A DNA stretch of 64,000 bases from assembly GCF_030406045.1 (NCBI RefSeq), contig NZ_CP128988.1:2567001-2631000 (forward strand), read 5' to 3'. Positions 26,574 to 34,994 of this stretch are shown here, piece after piece. Below the pieces are notes generated by a model, which did not search any database, was not told where the DNA came from, and worked only from the letters and a program-made list of their open reading frames with translations. Numbering within the stretch: the stretch's first letter is position 1; every line of letters starts with the position of its first letter. Both the position numbers and the translations under genes were made by a program. This DNA is from Thiohalobacter sp. IOR34. Lineage in GTDB: Bacteria; Pseudomonadota; Gammaproteobacteria; Thiohalobacterales; Thiohalobacteraceae.

Positions 26574-28579
26574 TATCCCAGTGTTCGCCTGAGCAACAAG
26601 GCATCCCGGACATCCAGGACACCATCAAAATTCACATCCCCCACTGTCTGTTCGTAGGCCGTCGGTGCGGCCTGCCCCTCGATCAGCCGGAACAGGACCA
26701 GCAGGTCGGCCGTGTTCACTGCCCCATCGGGTGCGCCACTGGGCGCCAGATCACCGGTATTGGAACGGTTCGGGTCGGTGCCATAGGTGATCACCTCCTC
26801 GCCGTCGGTCAGGGCATCGCCATCCGTGTCCGGATCGAGGGGATTGGTGCTGTACTGGTTTACTTCATCGCCATCATCAAGGCCGTCGCCGTCCGTGTCG
26901 GGCACGAGTGGATCGGTGCCGAGTGCCGCTTCATCGCTGTTGTTGAGGCCGTCGCCGTCGATATCGGGATCACAGGCATCCCCCAGGCCGTCGCCGTCCA
27001 GGTCTTCCTGGCCGGGATTGGCGATCAGGGGACAGTTGTCATCGTCATGATTGAAGCCGTCGCCGTCGGCATCCAGGCTGCTCCGTCCATAGCCGGTCCG
27101 GTAATCGAACCCCGCTGCCGCAATGTCGTGGGTGGCGTCGATCAGGCGGGTTCGCAACTGCGCCGTGGTCAGCGTCGGCTCCTGCGCCAGCAACAGCGCA
27201 GCCACCCCGGCCACATGCGGCGAGGCGGCAGAGGTGCCGGCAAAGCTGCTGCTGAGTGAGGTCTGCACCCGGTCCGGCCCGGTCACTTCCGGCTTGGCCC
27301 GGCCATCGGTACTCGGACCCTCGGAACTGAAACCCTCGGCGGCGTCCGTCAGATCGGCGGCACCGGTCGCTATGACCGAATAGCAATCCGCCGGCTGCGC
27401 GATACTGCTGGCCCGGGTCTTCGTCGCCAGGCCCGGGCCCAGCGAAAAGAGCGTCAGCGGCAGATCCGCGGTGGAACTGCGGTTCTTGGTGACCACGATA
27501 TAATGGGTACCCGTCACAGCCGCCGTGTAGCTCAGCGATTCATAGGGATAGCTGGATGAATTCCCGACCTGGCGATTCTCGGAACTCGCCACCAGGGCAC
27601 CGCCGGCATCCGGATCGCCGTCATACAGGTAGAGATTGTAATCGACGTCCGTCGCGGGGTAGGCGTCCCAGTTCAGGACCAGGGTCAGCGTCTTGCCCGC
27701 CGTCAGGTCGATACTGTTGTAGTTCTGGCCCGCTGCAAACTCGTGCCGCAGGTCGCCGTCGGCGTCACTGAAGGTTCCCAGGTAGTGCTTGTTGCGGGAA
27801 TTGCCGGCCGCATTGATCCACTGCACGCCATTCTGCTCGGCGCTGTCGGCCACCGCGCAGATCGAGCCGGTGCCATCATAGAAGGCCGCGCCATACCAGG
27901 CCACCGAATGGTTGATGACCCGTACCCCGGCCGCGATCATGTCATTGACCGCCTGTTCCAGTTCCAGGCTGGTAGCGACCCGGGCCAGATAGAGCTCCGC
28001 TCCTGGCACCATGTCATGGACGATCTCCGCCACCTGGGTGCCATGATTGGTGCCGCCGGTGCCATTGCCGGTGTAGTCGGTGATGGTGAGATTGGCGGGC
28101 AGATCGCCGGAGGCCTGGGCGGAGGTATAGCTGGAAAAACCCAGATCGATGATGCCCACCTTGATACCCGCCCCATCGGTGCCCAGCACCTGCATGTCGC
28201 CTGCACCGGTCAGCGCCACCCCCTGACTGGTCACCGCCAGTGCCTCGCTCGGCCAGGGCAGGCGGACAAAGGCACCGGCGGGAAGCCGGGCCAGCAGCCG
28301 CGACAACCGGCCGGTGGGAAGGCGGATTTCGTGGCGATCACGGGAACTGAAGCGCAGCTTGCCGCCAGCCGCTGCGATCATCCCCCTGATGGCGTTGTCC
28401 AGCCGGGTCTCCAGAATGACGGTCACCTGTTGCTGGCGCTCTGCCAGCGGCGCCTGTTCCATGCGCTGTACGAGATGGCGCAGGCGGTCGGTATGCACCG
28501 CGCCGGCCACTGCCGGCGCCGCCTGCGCCATCCCCACAGCACAGAGGGCAAGACAAGCACAGAGCTGACGTGGGTTCAT
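26570..28579 (-). CDS. Secreted subtilisin-like (S8) protease with Ca-binding repeats and dockerin-like tail
   Basis: The 669-residue protein has a signal peptide (MNPRQLCACLALCAVGMAQA). The S8 catalytic triad is Asp145 (VGIIDLGFSS), His179 (GGTNHGTQVAEIV) and Ser450 (SFAGTSAASPHVAG), with the oxyanion-hole Asn260 in WINAAGNSRN. A ~100-residue beta insert (residues ~265-385) resembles a bacterial pre-peptidase C-terminal domain. Residues ~502-610 are thrombospondin type 3-like Asp-rich repeats (DADGDGFNHDDDNCPL, DTDGDGLDDGDEVNQ). Residues ~620-669 look like a type I dockerin: GAVNTADLLVLFRL and GDVNFDGVLDVRDALLLRRT. Processing of surface proteins is a reasonable guess. It is coupled to the downstream lipoprotein gene. 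Confidence 0.93.
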   Translation of the reverse strand: MNPRQLCACLALCAVGMAQAAPAVAGAVHTDRLRHLVQRMEQAPLAERQQQVTVILETRLDNAIRGMIAAAGGKLRFSSRDRHEIRLPTGRLSRLLARLPAGAFVRLPWPSEALAVTSQGVALTGAGDMQVLGTDGAGIKVGIIDLGFSSYTSAQASGDLPANLTITDYTGNGTGGTNHGTQVAEIVHDMVPGAELYLARVATSLELEQAVNDMIAAGVRVINHSVAWYGAAFYDGTGSICAVADSAEQNGVQWINAAGNSRNKHYLGTFSDADGDLRHEFAAGQNYNSIDLTAGKTLTLVLNWDAYPATDVDYNLYLYDGDPDAGGALVASSENRQVGNSSSYPYESLSYTAAVTGTHYIVVTKNRSSTADLPLTLFSLGPGLATKTRASSIAQPADCYSVIATGAADLTDAAEGFSSEGPSTDGRAKPEVTGPDRVQTSLSSSFAGTSAASPHVAGVAALLLAQEPTLTTAQLRTRLIDATHDIAAAGFDYRTGYGRSSLDADGDGFNHDDDNCPLIANPGQEDLDGDGLGDACDPDIDGDGLNNSDEAALGTDPLVPDTDGDGLDDGDEVNQYSTNPLDPDTDGDALTDGEEVITYGTDPNRSNTGDLAPSGAPDGAVNTADLLVLFRLIEGQAAPTAYEQTVGDVNFDGVLDVRDALLLRRTLGY

Positions 28580-28689
28580 GGTCGCCTTATCTTATTGTTA
28601 TCGTTACGCTGCTGGCGGCGGCGGACCTTCCTTGCCCTGCAACAGTGGCGGCGGGCGTTGCCCACCCTACTGTTTCAAGCCGTGCCCCC

Positions 28690-29012
28690 TAGCCCGGATA
28701 TTGCACCAAGGATTCGATTCTCAGGGCGGAGCTGGCAAAGCAGCTTGGTCGATCACCCGCAGAAGCATAGCCGTAGCTATGGTTCAAGGGCGATCGGCCG
28801 GGATGCGCAGCCAGATGCGTCCTGACAAAATCGCCGGGAGCGATTTTGAACAGCCGCAAGGCTGGCCCGAAGGGCGGAGGGCAGGATGCCCGGAGTCAAT
28901 CGAATAGGCACAAACCGTACCCCGCAGTGAGGAACCATTTGCGAGCCTCCCGGCCTTGTATGTCAGTCTGCACTCCGATCATGCGCGCCGCCTTGGTGCG
29001 ATATCCGGGCTA
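28690..29012. mobile_element. MITE copy 3 (323 bp)
   Basis: The left end is TAGCCCGGATATTGCACCAA and the right end, its reverse complement, closes at 29012. It is longer than copies 1 and 2 because of an extra block (ATCGCCGGGAGCGATTTTGA and following). The central hairpin GCATAGCCGTAGCTATGG is retained. The right end overlaps the neighbouring VPLPA-CTERM gene so that the MITE's CTAG forms that gene's stop codon. Confidence 0.87.
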
Positions 29013-29696
29013 GGCTCTGCGGGCCATACCCGCCAAGCCAAGGAGTCCGGAGCCGAACAACCAGATCGCAGCGGGCACCGGCACCGGGGTGACTGTGCCG
29101 GAAAAGACCAGACTGACCGTCCCGCTCAGATCGCCTCCATTCGAGCCACATTCGCTGCACCGCCAAGCGCCATCCATGCTGGCGGTCATGGGATGAATGC
29201 CTCCGCCTCCACCACCGCCCAACGAAACGTTCCAGGTCGAGTTCCAGTCCAGCGTGTAACCGTCCGGCGGCGTACTGCTGCCGGAGAGATTGCCGACCGG
29301 GCCGAGCGTCAGGCTGTAAGCGTTGATCTCGGCATTGGCATAGACCGATGTGAAATCAACGTCGATGGTGCCGAGATCGAAGTCCACCGTCCCGTTCGGT
29401 GGCGGCGCCCCATTGGCCGCCGTTGCATAGATCTTGGCATAGGAACCCGATCCCGACGTACCCCACTCCACGATGGGATCCTGATAGACCCCCATCTGGA
29501 TCAGGATCGGCTCGGCCAGGGTGCCGCCCCAATCGTAGGTACCGTCTCCATCGATGGTCACGCCGAGGCTGAAGCTGTCCACGGTAAGGCTGGCAATATC
29601 CACCGAGACCGCCTGGGCCTGCCCGCCCATCAGCGTCGAGGCCAGCAACAGCCCGCCCGGCACCCAGTTTTTCCATTTTCTGCCTGCTTCCATCAT
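29010..29696 (-). CDS. VPLPA-CTERM sorting-domain protein
   Basis: The 228-residue exported protein starts at 29696 (MMEAGRKWKNWVPGG), with GGAGGAG 7 bases upstream. It has a signal peptide ending near MGGQAQA and a beta-rich body with a glycine run (LGGGGGGGIHPM). The C-terminal exosortase signal is VPVPAAIWLFGSGLLGLAGM followed by ARRA. It would be recognised by an exosortase (not in this window) and processed at the inner membrane. The last codons and the TAG stop are formed by the terminal CTAG of MITE copy 3, so the usual basic tail (RRKK or similar) is probably shortened by the insertion. Role unknown. Confidence 0.88.
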   Translation of the reverse strand: MMEAGRKWKNWVPGGLLLASTLMGGQAQAVSVDIASLTVDSFSLGVTIDGDGTYDWGGTLAEPILIQMGVYQDPIVEWGTSGSGSYAKIYATAANGAPPPNGTVDFDLGTIDVDFTSVYANAEINAYSLTLGPVGNLSGSSTPPDGYTLDWNSTWNVSLGGGGGGGIHPMTASMDGAWRCSECGSNGGDLSGTVSLVFSGTVTPVPVPAAIWLFGSGLLGLAGMARRA

Positions 29697-29807
29697 TGCC
29701 GTCTCCTCCATGATAATCATTATGTGTTTTTTCGATCGGTAGCCTTTCCGCCTGCCGGAATCACCCCTGTTTGATAGCAACAGGTGGAAATTTCCCGCTG
29801 AAAGGCA

Positions 29808-29840
29808 CAACAGGGCGGAGGTCGCCCACCCGCCCTGTTG
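29808..29840 (-). terminator. Hairpin downstream of the 29885 VPLPA-CTERM gene
   Basis: An 11-bp perfect stem, CAACAGGGCGG / CCGCCCTGTTG, has an 11-base loop and begins 45 bp after the stop of the minus-strand gene. The following minus-strand sequence (TGCCTTTCAG) is only weakly T-rich, so termination efficiency is uncertain. Confidence 0.55.
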
Positions 29841-29884
29841 CAATCTTCCTCACGATGGCCCTTCTTGTTATTCCACAGGGGGCC

Positions 29885-31285
29885 TCAGTTTCCTTTCCGC
29901 CGGGCCACACCGACCAGACCGAGCAGACCCGAACCGAACAACCAGACGGCGGCCGGCACCGGCACGGCGCTCAGATCGGCGATCGCCGTCAGATTGCCGT
30001 TCTCGTCATAGTTGTAGGCCACGCCATTGGTCACGTAGGGCACGTTGCTCAGGTCGCTGTAGAGGCTGTAGTCCATGGCGTCGATGATGCGGATGCCATC
30101 GGCGCGCAGCAGGAAGCCATAGCCGGCGAAGCTGTTCTGGTGCCAGATGATGTTCGGGTTGTTGTCGTCCACCCCGTCTCCATCGGCATCCACGATATCC
30201 GCCGCATCCAGCACGGCGAGAATGTTGTCGTTGCTCTTCGGCGCATTGGGGTCGGCAAGCTGCACCCAGACACCATCGGGCACCACGCCCCCTCCCATGA
30301 AGGACACCTTGTTGTAGAAATTCTGATCCACGCCGCCGCCACCGACGGTCTTCTTGGGCACCGTCATGGTGCGCGGATTGCCGTTGGCGTCAAGGGCGGG
30401 CGTGCCATCCAGGTTCAGCACCGGCACCGTGATCAGCACCGGGTCGCCATTGGCATCGAGTTCCACGGTGCTGTCCAGCGGGCTGGTGTTGTTGACCACG
30501 GCATCGGCCTGATACAGCCTGCCGTTGACGTCCACTTCCAGGCTGCCGTAGCTGCGCATGACGAAATCCTGCACGATCTGCATCGAGCCCTCGCCCGGAT
30601 CCCAGACGCCATTGTCACCCGTGCCCGTGGTCGGCAGAAAGGCCTCGAAGCCGAAGTCGAAGGTCACCTGCCCGGCCATGGCCTCCAGCGAACCGGGATT
30701 GGAGGTCGTCACCGAGCCGCACCAGCCGGTGGCGTCCGACAGGGCATAGGGCTGGAACTGGATGTTGGTGGCATACACCCCGTCGCTGGTCCCCGCGTAG
30801 AGGCTGGTCGGATCGACAGCGGGATCGCCCGCGTACTGGTAGTCGAAGCTGCCGTACCAGGCGAACTGCATGTCGTTACGGGCCACATAGTAATCGCCGT
30901 CCGCGTCGATCTGCATGTTGTTGAAGGTCGAACCCGCGACGGTGGTATAACCCCAGTCGTAGAAATTGACCTGGGAGTCCATGTTGGCGTCCCAGTAGAA
31001 CGTGTCGTAGTTGAGATCCTCGCGGATCAGTTGCGGCGCGTCCGGCGTCAACCGGTCCGGCCCGGTGGTCACCACGTGCTGGATCTGCCTCGGGCCATCG
31101 AAGGTGTTGTAGGCAAACTCGGCGGCCGTCTGCCCTTGCGGCCCGCTGTAGCCCCAGTCATAGAAGCGGATCTCGCCGCCTGCAACCGGCTCGACCCACA
31201 CCGCCGGCGCAGCCAGCACGCCCTGTGCGACCGCCGCACCCGCAACCCCGATCAGCAGCGCCGCCCTTGTGTTCGTCGTTTTCAT
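29885..31285 (-). CDS. VPLPA-CTERM protein with duplicated FYDWGY motif
   Basis: The 466-residue exported protein starts MKTTNTRAALLIGVAGAAVA (signal peptide cleaved near VLAAPA) and ends with the exosortase signal VPVPAAVWLFGSGLLGLVGV plus ARRKGN. The N-terminal half carries an internal duplication: GGEIRFYDWGYSGPQGQTAA and SQVNFYDWGYTTVAGSTFNN. Asp-rich loops (DADGDGVDDNNPN, DANGDPVLI) suggest calcium binding. A good RBS, TTAGGAGGAG, precedes the start, and a sigma-54-like site lies about 55 bp upstream. I do not recognise the body domain. Confidence 0.88.
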   Translation of the reverse strand: MKTTNTRAALLIGVAGAAVAQGVLAAPAVWVEPVAGGEIRFYDWGYSGPQGQTAAEFAYNTFDGPRQIQHVVTTGPDRLTPDAPQLIREDLNYDTFYWDANMDSQVNFYDWGYTTVAGSTFNNMQIDADGDYYVARNDMQFAWYGSFDYQYAGDPAVDPTSLYAGTSDGVYATNIQFQPYALSDATGWCGSVTTSNPGSLEAMAGQVTFDFGFEAFLPTTGTGDNGVWDPGEGSMQIVQDFVMRSYGSLEVDVNGRLYQADAVVNNTSPLDSTVELDANGDPVLITVPVLNLDGTPALDANGNPRTMTVPKKTVGGGGVDQNFYNKVSFMGGGVVPDGVWVQLADPNAPKSNDNILAVLDAADIVDADGDGVDDNNPNIIWHQNSFAGYGFLLRADGIRIIDAMDYSLYSDLSNVPYVTNGVAYNYDENGNLTAIADLSAVPVPAAVWLFGSGLLGLVGVARRKGN

Positions 31286-31337
31286 TGAAGACTCCTCCTA
31301 ACCTATCGTCCCCGGCGTTCCCTCGTGCCGCCGGGCC

Positions 31338-31353
31338 GGCAATGCGATTGCCT
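31338..31353 (-). promoter_or_regulatory. Candidate sigma-54 promoter for the 29885 gene
   Basis: The minus strand reads AGGCAATCGCATTGCC. The GG and GC dinucleotides have the required -24/-12 spacing (GG-N10-GC) and TTGC is intact, but the -24 box is imperfect (AGGCAA against TGGCAC). It is supported by the perfect site in front of the neighbouring VPLPA-CTERM gene. Confidence 0.45.
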
Positions 31354-31445
31354 GTTGGTATTATTTATCCACACGCGGCTCCCGGTCGCGGAACGCGTCC
31401 TGTCCGCGTCCGCCCGTCAGGAAACCAGGCAAAAAGAACCCGATG

Positions 31446-31483
31446 AAAAAGAAGGGCGGGCGGGCCCTGCCCGTCCGCCCTTC
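31446..31483 (-). terminator. Rho-independent terminator after the 31586 VPLPA-CTERM gene
   Basis: On the minus strand a 14-bp stem with one G-U (GAAGGGCGGACGGG / CCCGCCCGCCCTTC) and a 5-base loop is followed by TTTTT. It lies about 100 bp beyond the stop of the gene at 31586-32350 and before the upstream region of the next minus-strand gene. The rest of the 31286-31585 gap has only the sigma-54-like site noted. Confidence 0.85.
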
Positions 31484-31585
31484 AGTCAGGCAGTGTCGCT
31501 TGCTCTCCCGCTCGGCGATGGTCTCCGCGATTCAGTCATCGGCGGATTCCTCTCATCTCACCGGGAAAGGGCGACGATCAAGCCA

Positions 31586-32350
31586 TCAGGCCGACTTCTT
31601 GCGCCGGGCCACGCCGACCAGGCCGACCAGGCCGGAGCCGAACAGCCAGACCGCGGCCGGGACAGGCACCGCGGACACCGCGGGCAGGGTGCCGGAGATG
31701 GTGCCTTCCAGGTGCAGCGCGTAGGCCACGCCACCGAAACCGGAGGCATCACCCAGCGGCACGTGGGCAGCATAGTCCAGCACGAAGGTGTCGCCGTCGC
31801 CGCAATCGACACCGCAGGTCATCACGGCGATACCGGTGTCGCTAGCGAAGTTGGCAGTATCGCCACCCATGGGAATGGAAGCAATGCCGTTCCAGGTCAC
31901 GTCCCAGCCGGTGAAGTCCAGCTCAACCGTGCCGGCGCCGTCATTGGAGACCACGGAGATGGGCGAGGTGGTCTGGTGCATGCCGGTGTTGCCGAAGAAC
32001 GACCAGGGGTCGTCGATGTCCGGGTTTTCGCTGCCGTCCGGCTCACCCGAGTGGGAATCGCTGGCGGCCTGGGTGGTCACGCCGTCGACGATCACGCCGT
32101 TGAAGGGCGCAATAGGCGTCTTTTCGGAATCGGAAACACTGCCGGAGCCATCAGCGTCCATGGAGAACCAGGAACCGTTGGTCGTGGTCACATCGTACAG
32201 ACAGCCAGTGGCGGTGGTTGTGTCTACACCCAGCACACAAGCCTTGGCGCCGGCAGTGAAGTTGAGGGTGGCCGCCTGGGCGCCCATGCTCACGCCGGCA
32301 CCCATGGCCAGGGCGACTGCGGAAGCCATCAGAGTCTTGTTCATCGTCAT
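31586..32350 (-). CDS. VPLPA-CTERM protein, EF-hand-motif paralogue
   Basis: This is the second member of the three-paralogue family. I start it at 32350 (MTMNKTLMASAVALAMGAGV; GGAGG about 12 bases upstream), giving 254 residues with a signal peptide cleaved near GAQA. Conserved blocks are GSWFSMDADGSGSVSDSEKT (Ca-loop), FFGNTGMHQTTS, DVTWNGIASIPMGGDTANFA, DTGIAVM and HVPLGDASGFGGVAYALHLE. It ends in VPVPAAVWLFGSGLVGLVGV plus ARRKKSA, an exosortase sorting signal absent from its two paralogues. A perfect sigma-54 promoter lies 108 bp upstream and a strong terminator lies downstream, so it is a single-gene unit. Confidence 0.9.
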   Translation of the reverse strand: MTMNKTLMASAVALAMGAGVSMGAQAATLNFTAGAKACVLGVDTTTATGCLYDVTTTNGSWFSMDADGSGSVSDSEKTPIAPFNGVIVDGVTTQAASDSHSGEPDGSENPDIDDPWSFFGNTGMHQTTSPISVVSNDGAGTVELDFTGWDVTWNGIASIPMGGDTANFASDTGIAVMTCGVDCGDGDTFVLDYAAHVPLGDASGFGGVAYALHLEGTISGTLPAVSAVPVPAAVWLFGSGLVGLVGVARRKKSA

Positions 32351-32457
32351 CTTGGAACTCCTCCAAACAGGAAAGTCTTGAGTTGAACATGTTGTTATGC
32401 ATCCTGCCGGCCGCGTTTGAGTGTTCGAGCCATGACACGGATGCGCCCCCGGTTCTC

Positions 32458-32473
32458 TGCAACCCCCGTGCCA
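32458..32473 (-). promoter_or_regulatory. Sigma-54 promoter (perfect -24/-12)
   Basis: The minus strand reads TGGCACGGGGGTTGCA, an exact match to the RpoN consensus TGGCACGNNNNTTGCW. It is 108 bp upstream of the start of the VPLPA-CTERM gene and oriented toward it. In other bacteria PEP-CTERM genes are known to be driven by RpoN with the PrsK/PrsR two-component system. Those regulators are not in this window. Confidence 0.8.
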
Positions 32474-32700
32474 GGAGAGACAAATTCCTTTCATTACCGG
32501 TAGTTGGCAGAAACCCGGACCCTGCGCCAGGAAGCCGCGCACAACGAATTGTAAAATATTCCGGCATCCACGCCGTCGGCGACTCCGCCCCCGCTTCATA
32601 ATAAATTATTTAAATATCATGTGGTTGCAAGCATTCTGTGCAATAATCCGGGGCAACTAGCGAAAATAAAGAATTCCGACACCCTGACAGGCGCCGCCTC

Positions 32701-32779
32701 ACCCGGATATTGCGCCAGGGGTTCGATTCTCAAGACGGAGCTGGCAAGGCGGCTTGGCCGGTCGCCCGCGGAAGCCCCT
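32701..32779. mobile_element. MITE fragment (left end only)
   Basis: ACCCGGATATTGCGCCAGGG followed by TTCGATTCTC and GGTCGCCCGCGGAAGC matches the left ~80 bp of the MITE family. It is then cut off by the first REP unit of array E. No right terminal repeat is present nearby, so this is a decayed copy. Confidence 0.75.
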
Positions 32780-32789
32780 GCGGGGGAGG

Positions 32790-33167
32790 CGGCCAAGCCG
32801 CGATTGGGGCGGGATTCCTGATCGCGGCCTGGAGGCCGCTCCTACAGCCAAACCGTGCCGCCATGCCCTCCGTAGGAGCGGCGGTCACGCCGCGATTGGG
32901 TGGTACTCCTGTCGCGGCCTGGAGGCCGCTCCTACAGCCAAATCGTGCCGCCATGCCCCTGTAGGTGCGGCGGCCACGCCGCGATTGGATGGCACTCCTG
33001 TCGCGACCTGGAGGCCGCTCCTACAATCAATCGTGCCGCCATGCCCCACGTAGGAGCGGCGGCCGCGCCGCGATTGGTGGTACCCCTGTCGCGGCCTGGA
33101 GGCCGCTCCTACAATCAATCGTGCCGCCATGCCCCCTGTAGGAGCGGCGTCCACGCCGCGATTGCAG
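32790..33167. repeat. REP/BIME array E
   Basis: About nine alternating units run from 32790 to 33167: inverted CGCGGCCTGGAGGCCGCTCC and forward GTAGGAGCGGCGGTCACGCC, GTAGGTGCGGCGGCCACGCC and GTAGGAGCGGCGTCCACGCC. The spacer CAATCGTGCCGCCATGCCCC is shared with arrays D and O. The hairpin tips vary more here (GGTCAC, GGCCAC, GGCCGC, GTCCAC), with compensating changes that keep the stem. Confidence 0.9.
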
Positions 33168-33617
33168 CTCTCTTGTGAACCCGTCGGCCTTTCTTCCACC
33201 CTGACCTTCGAAACAGCCCCGCGACGGCTCTCCCACTGAACACATGACGGGCCCTCACCCTCCACCTATCATGCTGTCCGTTTACGGGACCGAGCCCCCG
33301 GAATGAATCTGGCACCGAAGCCGACCCGCCGCTGACCGGTCGACCTTGACAAAGCCAAAACCACTCGCCAACATTCCCGCATTCTGCATCAGGCAGCCGC
33401 AGCCAGGCCCATAGCAAAATGCAGGACCGGGATACCAACGCGGTCTCACTGCGTAGCGCGCTCTGCATGCACCGCTGATTCCTTGACAAGAACACAATGC
33501 GGTCGTCCCGGCAAAGATGCCATGCAGGAACGAGCGGCTGGCCAGGGATACGACGGATACGGCGCTGTCGCACCAACCGCCAAAAAAACACAAACGCACG
33601 AACGGAGGAGTACCCTT
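33168..33617. other. Gap upstream of the FadL-type gene
   Basis: This is unique sequence with no gene I can support. TTGACA occurs at about 33347 and 33484, but neither has a convincing -10 at 16-18 bases. The last 20 bases hold the ribosome-binding site GGAGGAG for the gene at 33618. A promoter is expected here because the upstream side is a REP array. Confidence 0.5.
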
Positions 33618-34910
33618 ATGAAGCATGCAGTCAAACCCCTGCTGGCCGCGATGCTGGTGGCGGGCACCGCCACCCCAACCGCCAGCTTTGCCACCAACGG
33701 CATGTTCATGATCGGCTTCGGGACCAAGGCCCGCGGCGTGGGTGGCGCCGCCATCGCCTTCCCGCAGGATTCGCTGGCCGGCGCAGTCAATCCGGCCGCG
33801 ATCCGCGCCTTCAACACCCGCATCGACGTAGGCGCCGACTATTTCAGGCCCATGGCCAACGCCTCCATCGTGAGTCATACCGGCGATATCGAATGGGAAC
33901 CCAGCCGCGCCAACACCTTCCTGATCCCCAACATGGGTGGCGCCATGCGCTTCAACCGCAAGCTGAGCTTCGGCTTCTCGGCCGTGGGCGCCGGCGGCGG
34001 CGGCAGCCGTTACAACCGCAACCTGTACAACCTGACCGACGCTGGCAAGGATCCCAACAAGACCCTGGGCGTCAACCTGATGGTGATGCAGATGAACCCC
34101 ACCATCGCCTTCCGCGCCTCCAAGAACCACAGCATCGGCGCCTCGCTGATCATGAGCGTGCAGACCTTCCGCGCCTTTGGTCTGGACCAGTTCGCCCAGT
34201 TCACCAAGGATCAGTTGCCGCTGCCGGCACGCGGCAACGACTGGGCCTACGGCGCGGGGGTGCGCATCGGCTGGCTGGGCAAATTCATGAAAAAGAAACT
34301 GACCCTCGGCGCCAGCGCCTCGTCCAAGGTCTACATGACCAAGTTCGAGAAATACAAGGATCTGTTCGCCGAACAGGGCAACTTCGACACCCCGCCAATC
34401 CTCGGCTTCGGCGCCGCCTACAAGGTCAACAAGAAGCTGACCGTGGCCATGGACATCACGCGCATCTTCTATTCCCAGATCCCAGCGGTCAGCAACCCCG
34501 GCCCGGTGACCACGGGCGGTGGTTCACCGTTCATCAATGGCGACCGCGACACTTATGCCCTGGGTAACGACAAGGGCCTCGGCTTTGGCTGGGAAAACCA
34601 GACTGCCTACAAGCTGGGCATCAATTACGACTACAGCAAGGAGTGGAGCTTCCGCGCAGGCTGGAACTATGCCAAGAGCCCCATCCCAGAAAAAGAAGGT
34701 GCCGTGCTGTTCAATATCGTAGCTCCGGCAACGACCCAGCATCACCTCACCCTCGGCGCAAGCTACCGGCCCAGCAACAACAGTGAGGTCAGCTTCTCGT
34801 ATGTCCACGCCTTCAAATTCAAACAGAAGGGGCCTACCTATATCGGCACCCAGGGCGAGATCGAGATGTACCAGAACTCGGTAGGCGCCAGCTATGCCTA
34901 TTATTTCTGA
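33618..34910 (+). CDS. OmpP1/FadL-family outer-membrane transporter
   Basis: FadL-type proteins are 14-stranded outer-membrane barrels that take up long-chain fatty acids or other hydrophobic compounds. The 430-residue product starts MKHAVKPLLAAMLVAGTATP (signal peptide, cleavage near ASFA). It has the family's N-terminal hatch-like segment NGMFMIGFGTKARGVGGAAI and AGAVNPAA. The C-terminal barrel ends in alternating aromatic strands, NSVGASYAYYF, with the terminal Phe typical for BamA recognition. RBS GGAGGAG lies 7 bases upstream. The substrate cannot be read from the sequence. The next gene starts 85 bp downstream in the same direction, across a small hairpin. Confidence 0.9.
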   Translation: MKHAVKPLLAAMLVAGTATPTASFATNGMFMIGFGTKARGVGGAAIAFPQDSLAGAVNPAAIRAFNTRIDVGADYFRPMANASIVSHTGDIEWEPSRANTFLIPNMGGAMRFNRKLSFGFSAVGAGGGGSRYNRNLYNLTDAGKDPNKTLGVNLMVMQMNPTIAFRASKNHSIGASLIMSVQTFRAFGLDQFAQFTKDQLPLPARGNDWAYGAGVRIGWLGKFMKKKLTLGASASSKVYMTKFEKYKDLFAEQGNFDTPPILGFGAAYKVNKKLTVAMDITRIFYSQIPAVSNPGPVTTGGGSPFINGDRDTYALGNDKGLGFGWENQTAYKLGINYDYSKEWSFRAGWNYAKSPIPEKEGAVLFNIVAPATTQHHLTLGASYRPSNNSEVSFSYVHAFKFKQKGPTYIGTQGEIEMYQNSVGASYAYYF

Positions 34911-34926
34911 GGCCTGCATGCCAGCC

Positions 34927-34944
34927 GCCCCGGGACATCGGGGC
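34927..34944 (+). terminator. Small GC hairpin between fadL-like and secreted-protein genes
   Basis: Stem GCCCCG / CGGGGC has a 6-base loop 16 bp after the porin stop, with no T-tract. It is more likely an mRNA 3' stabiliser or attenuator than a full terminator, so the downstream gene at 34995 may be co-transcribed. Confidence 0.4.
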
Positions 34945-34994
34945 TTGATGCCCTCGGAACATATCTATAAAGAATTTGGCGGAGGAGAAACAGA

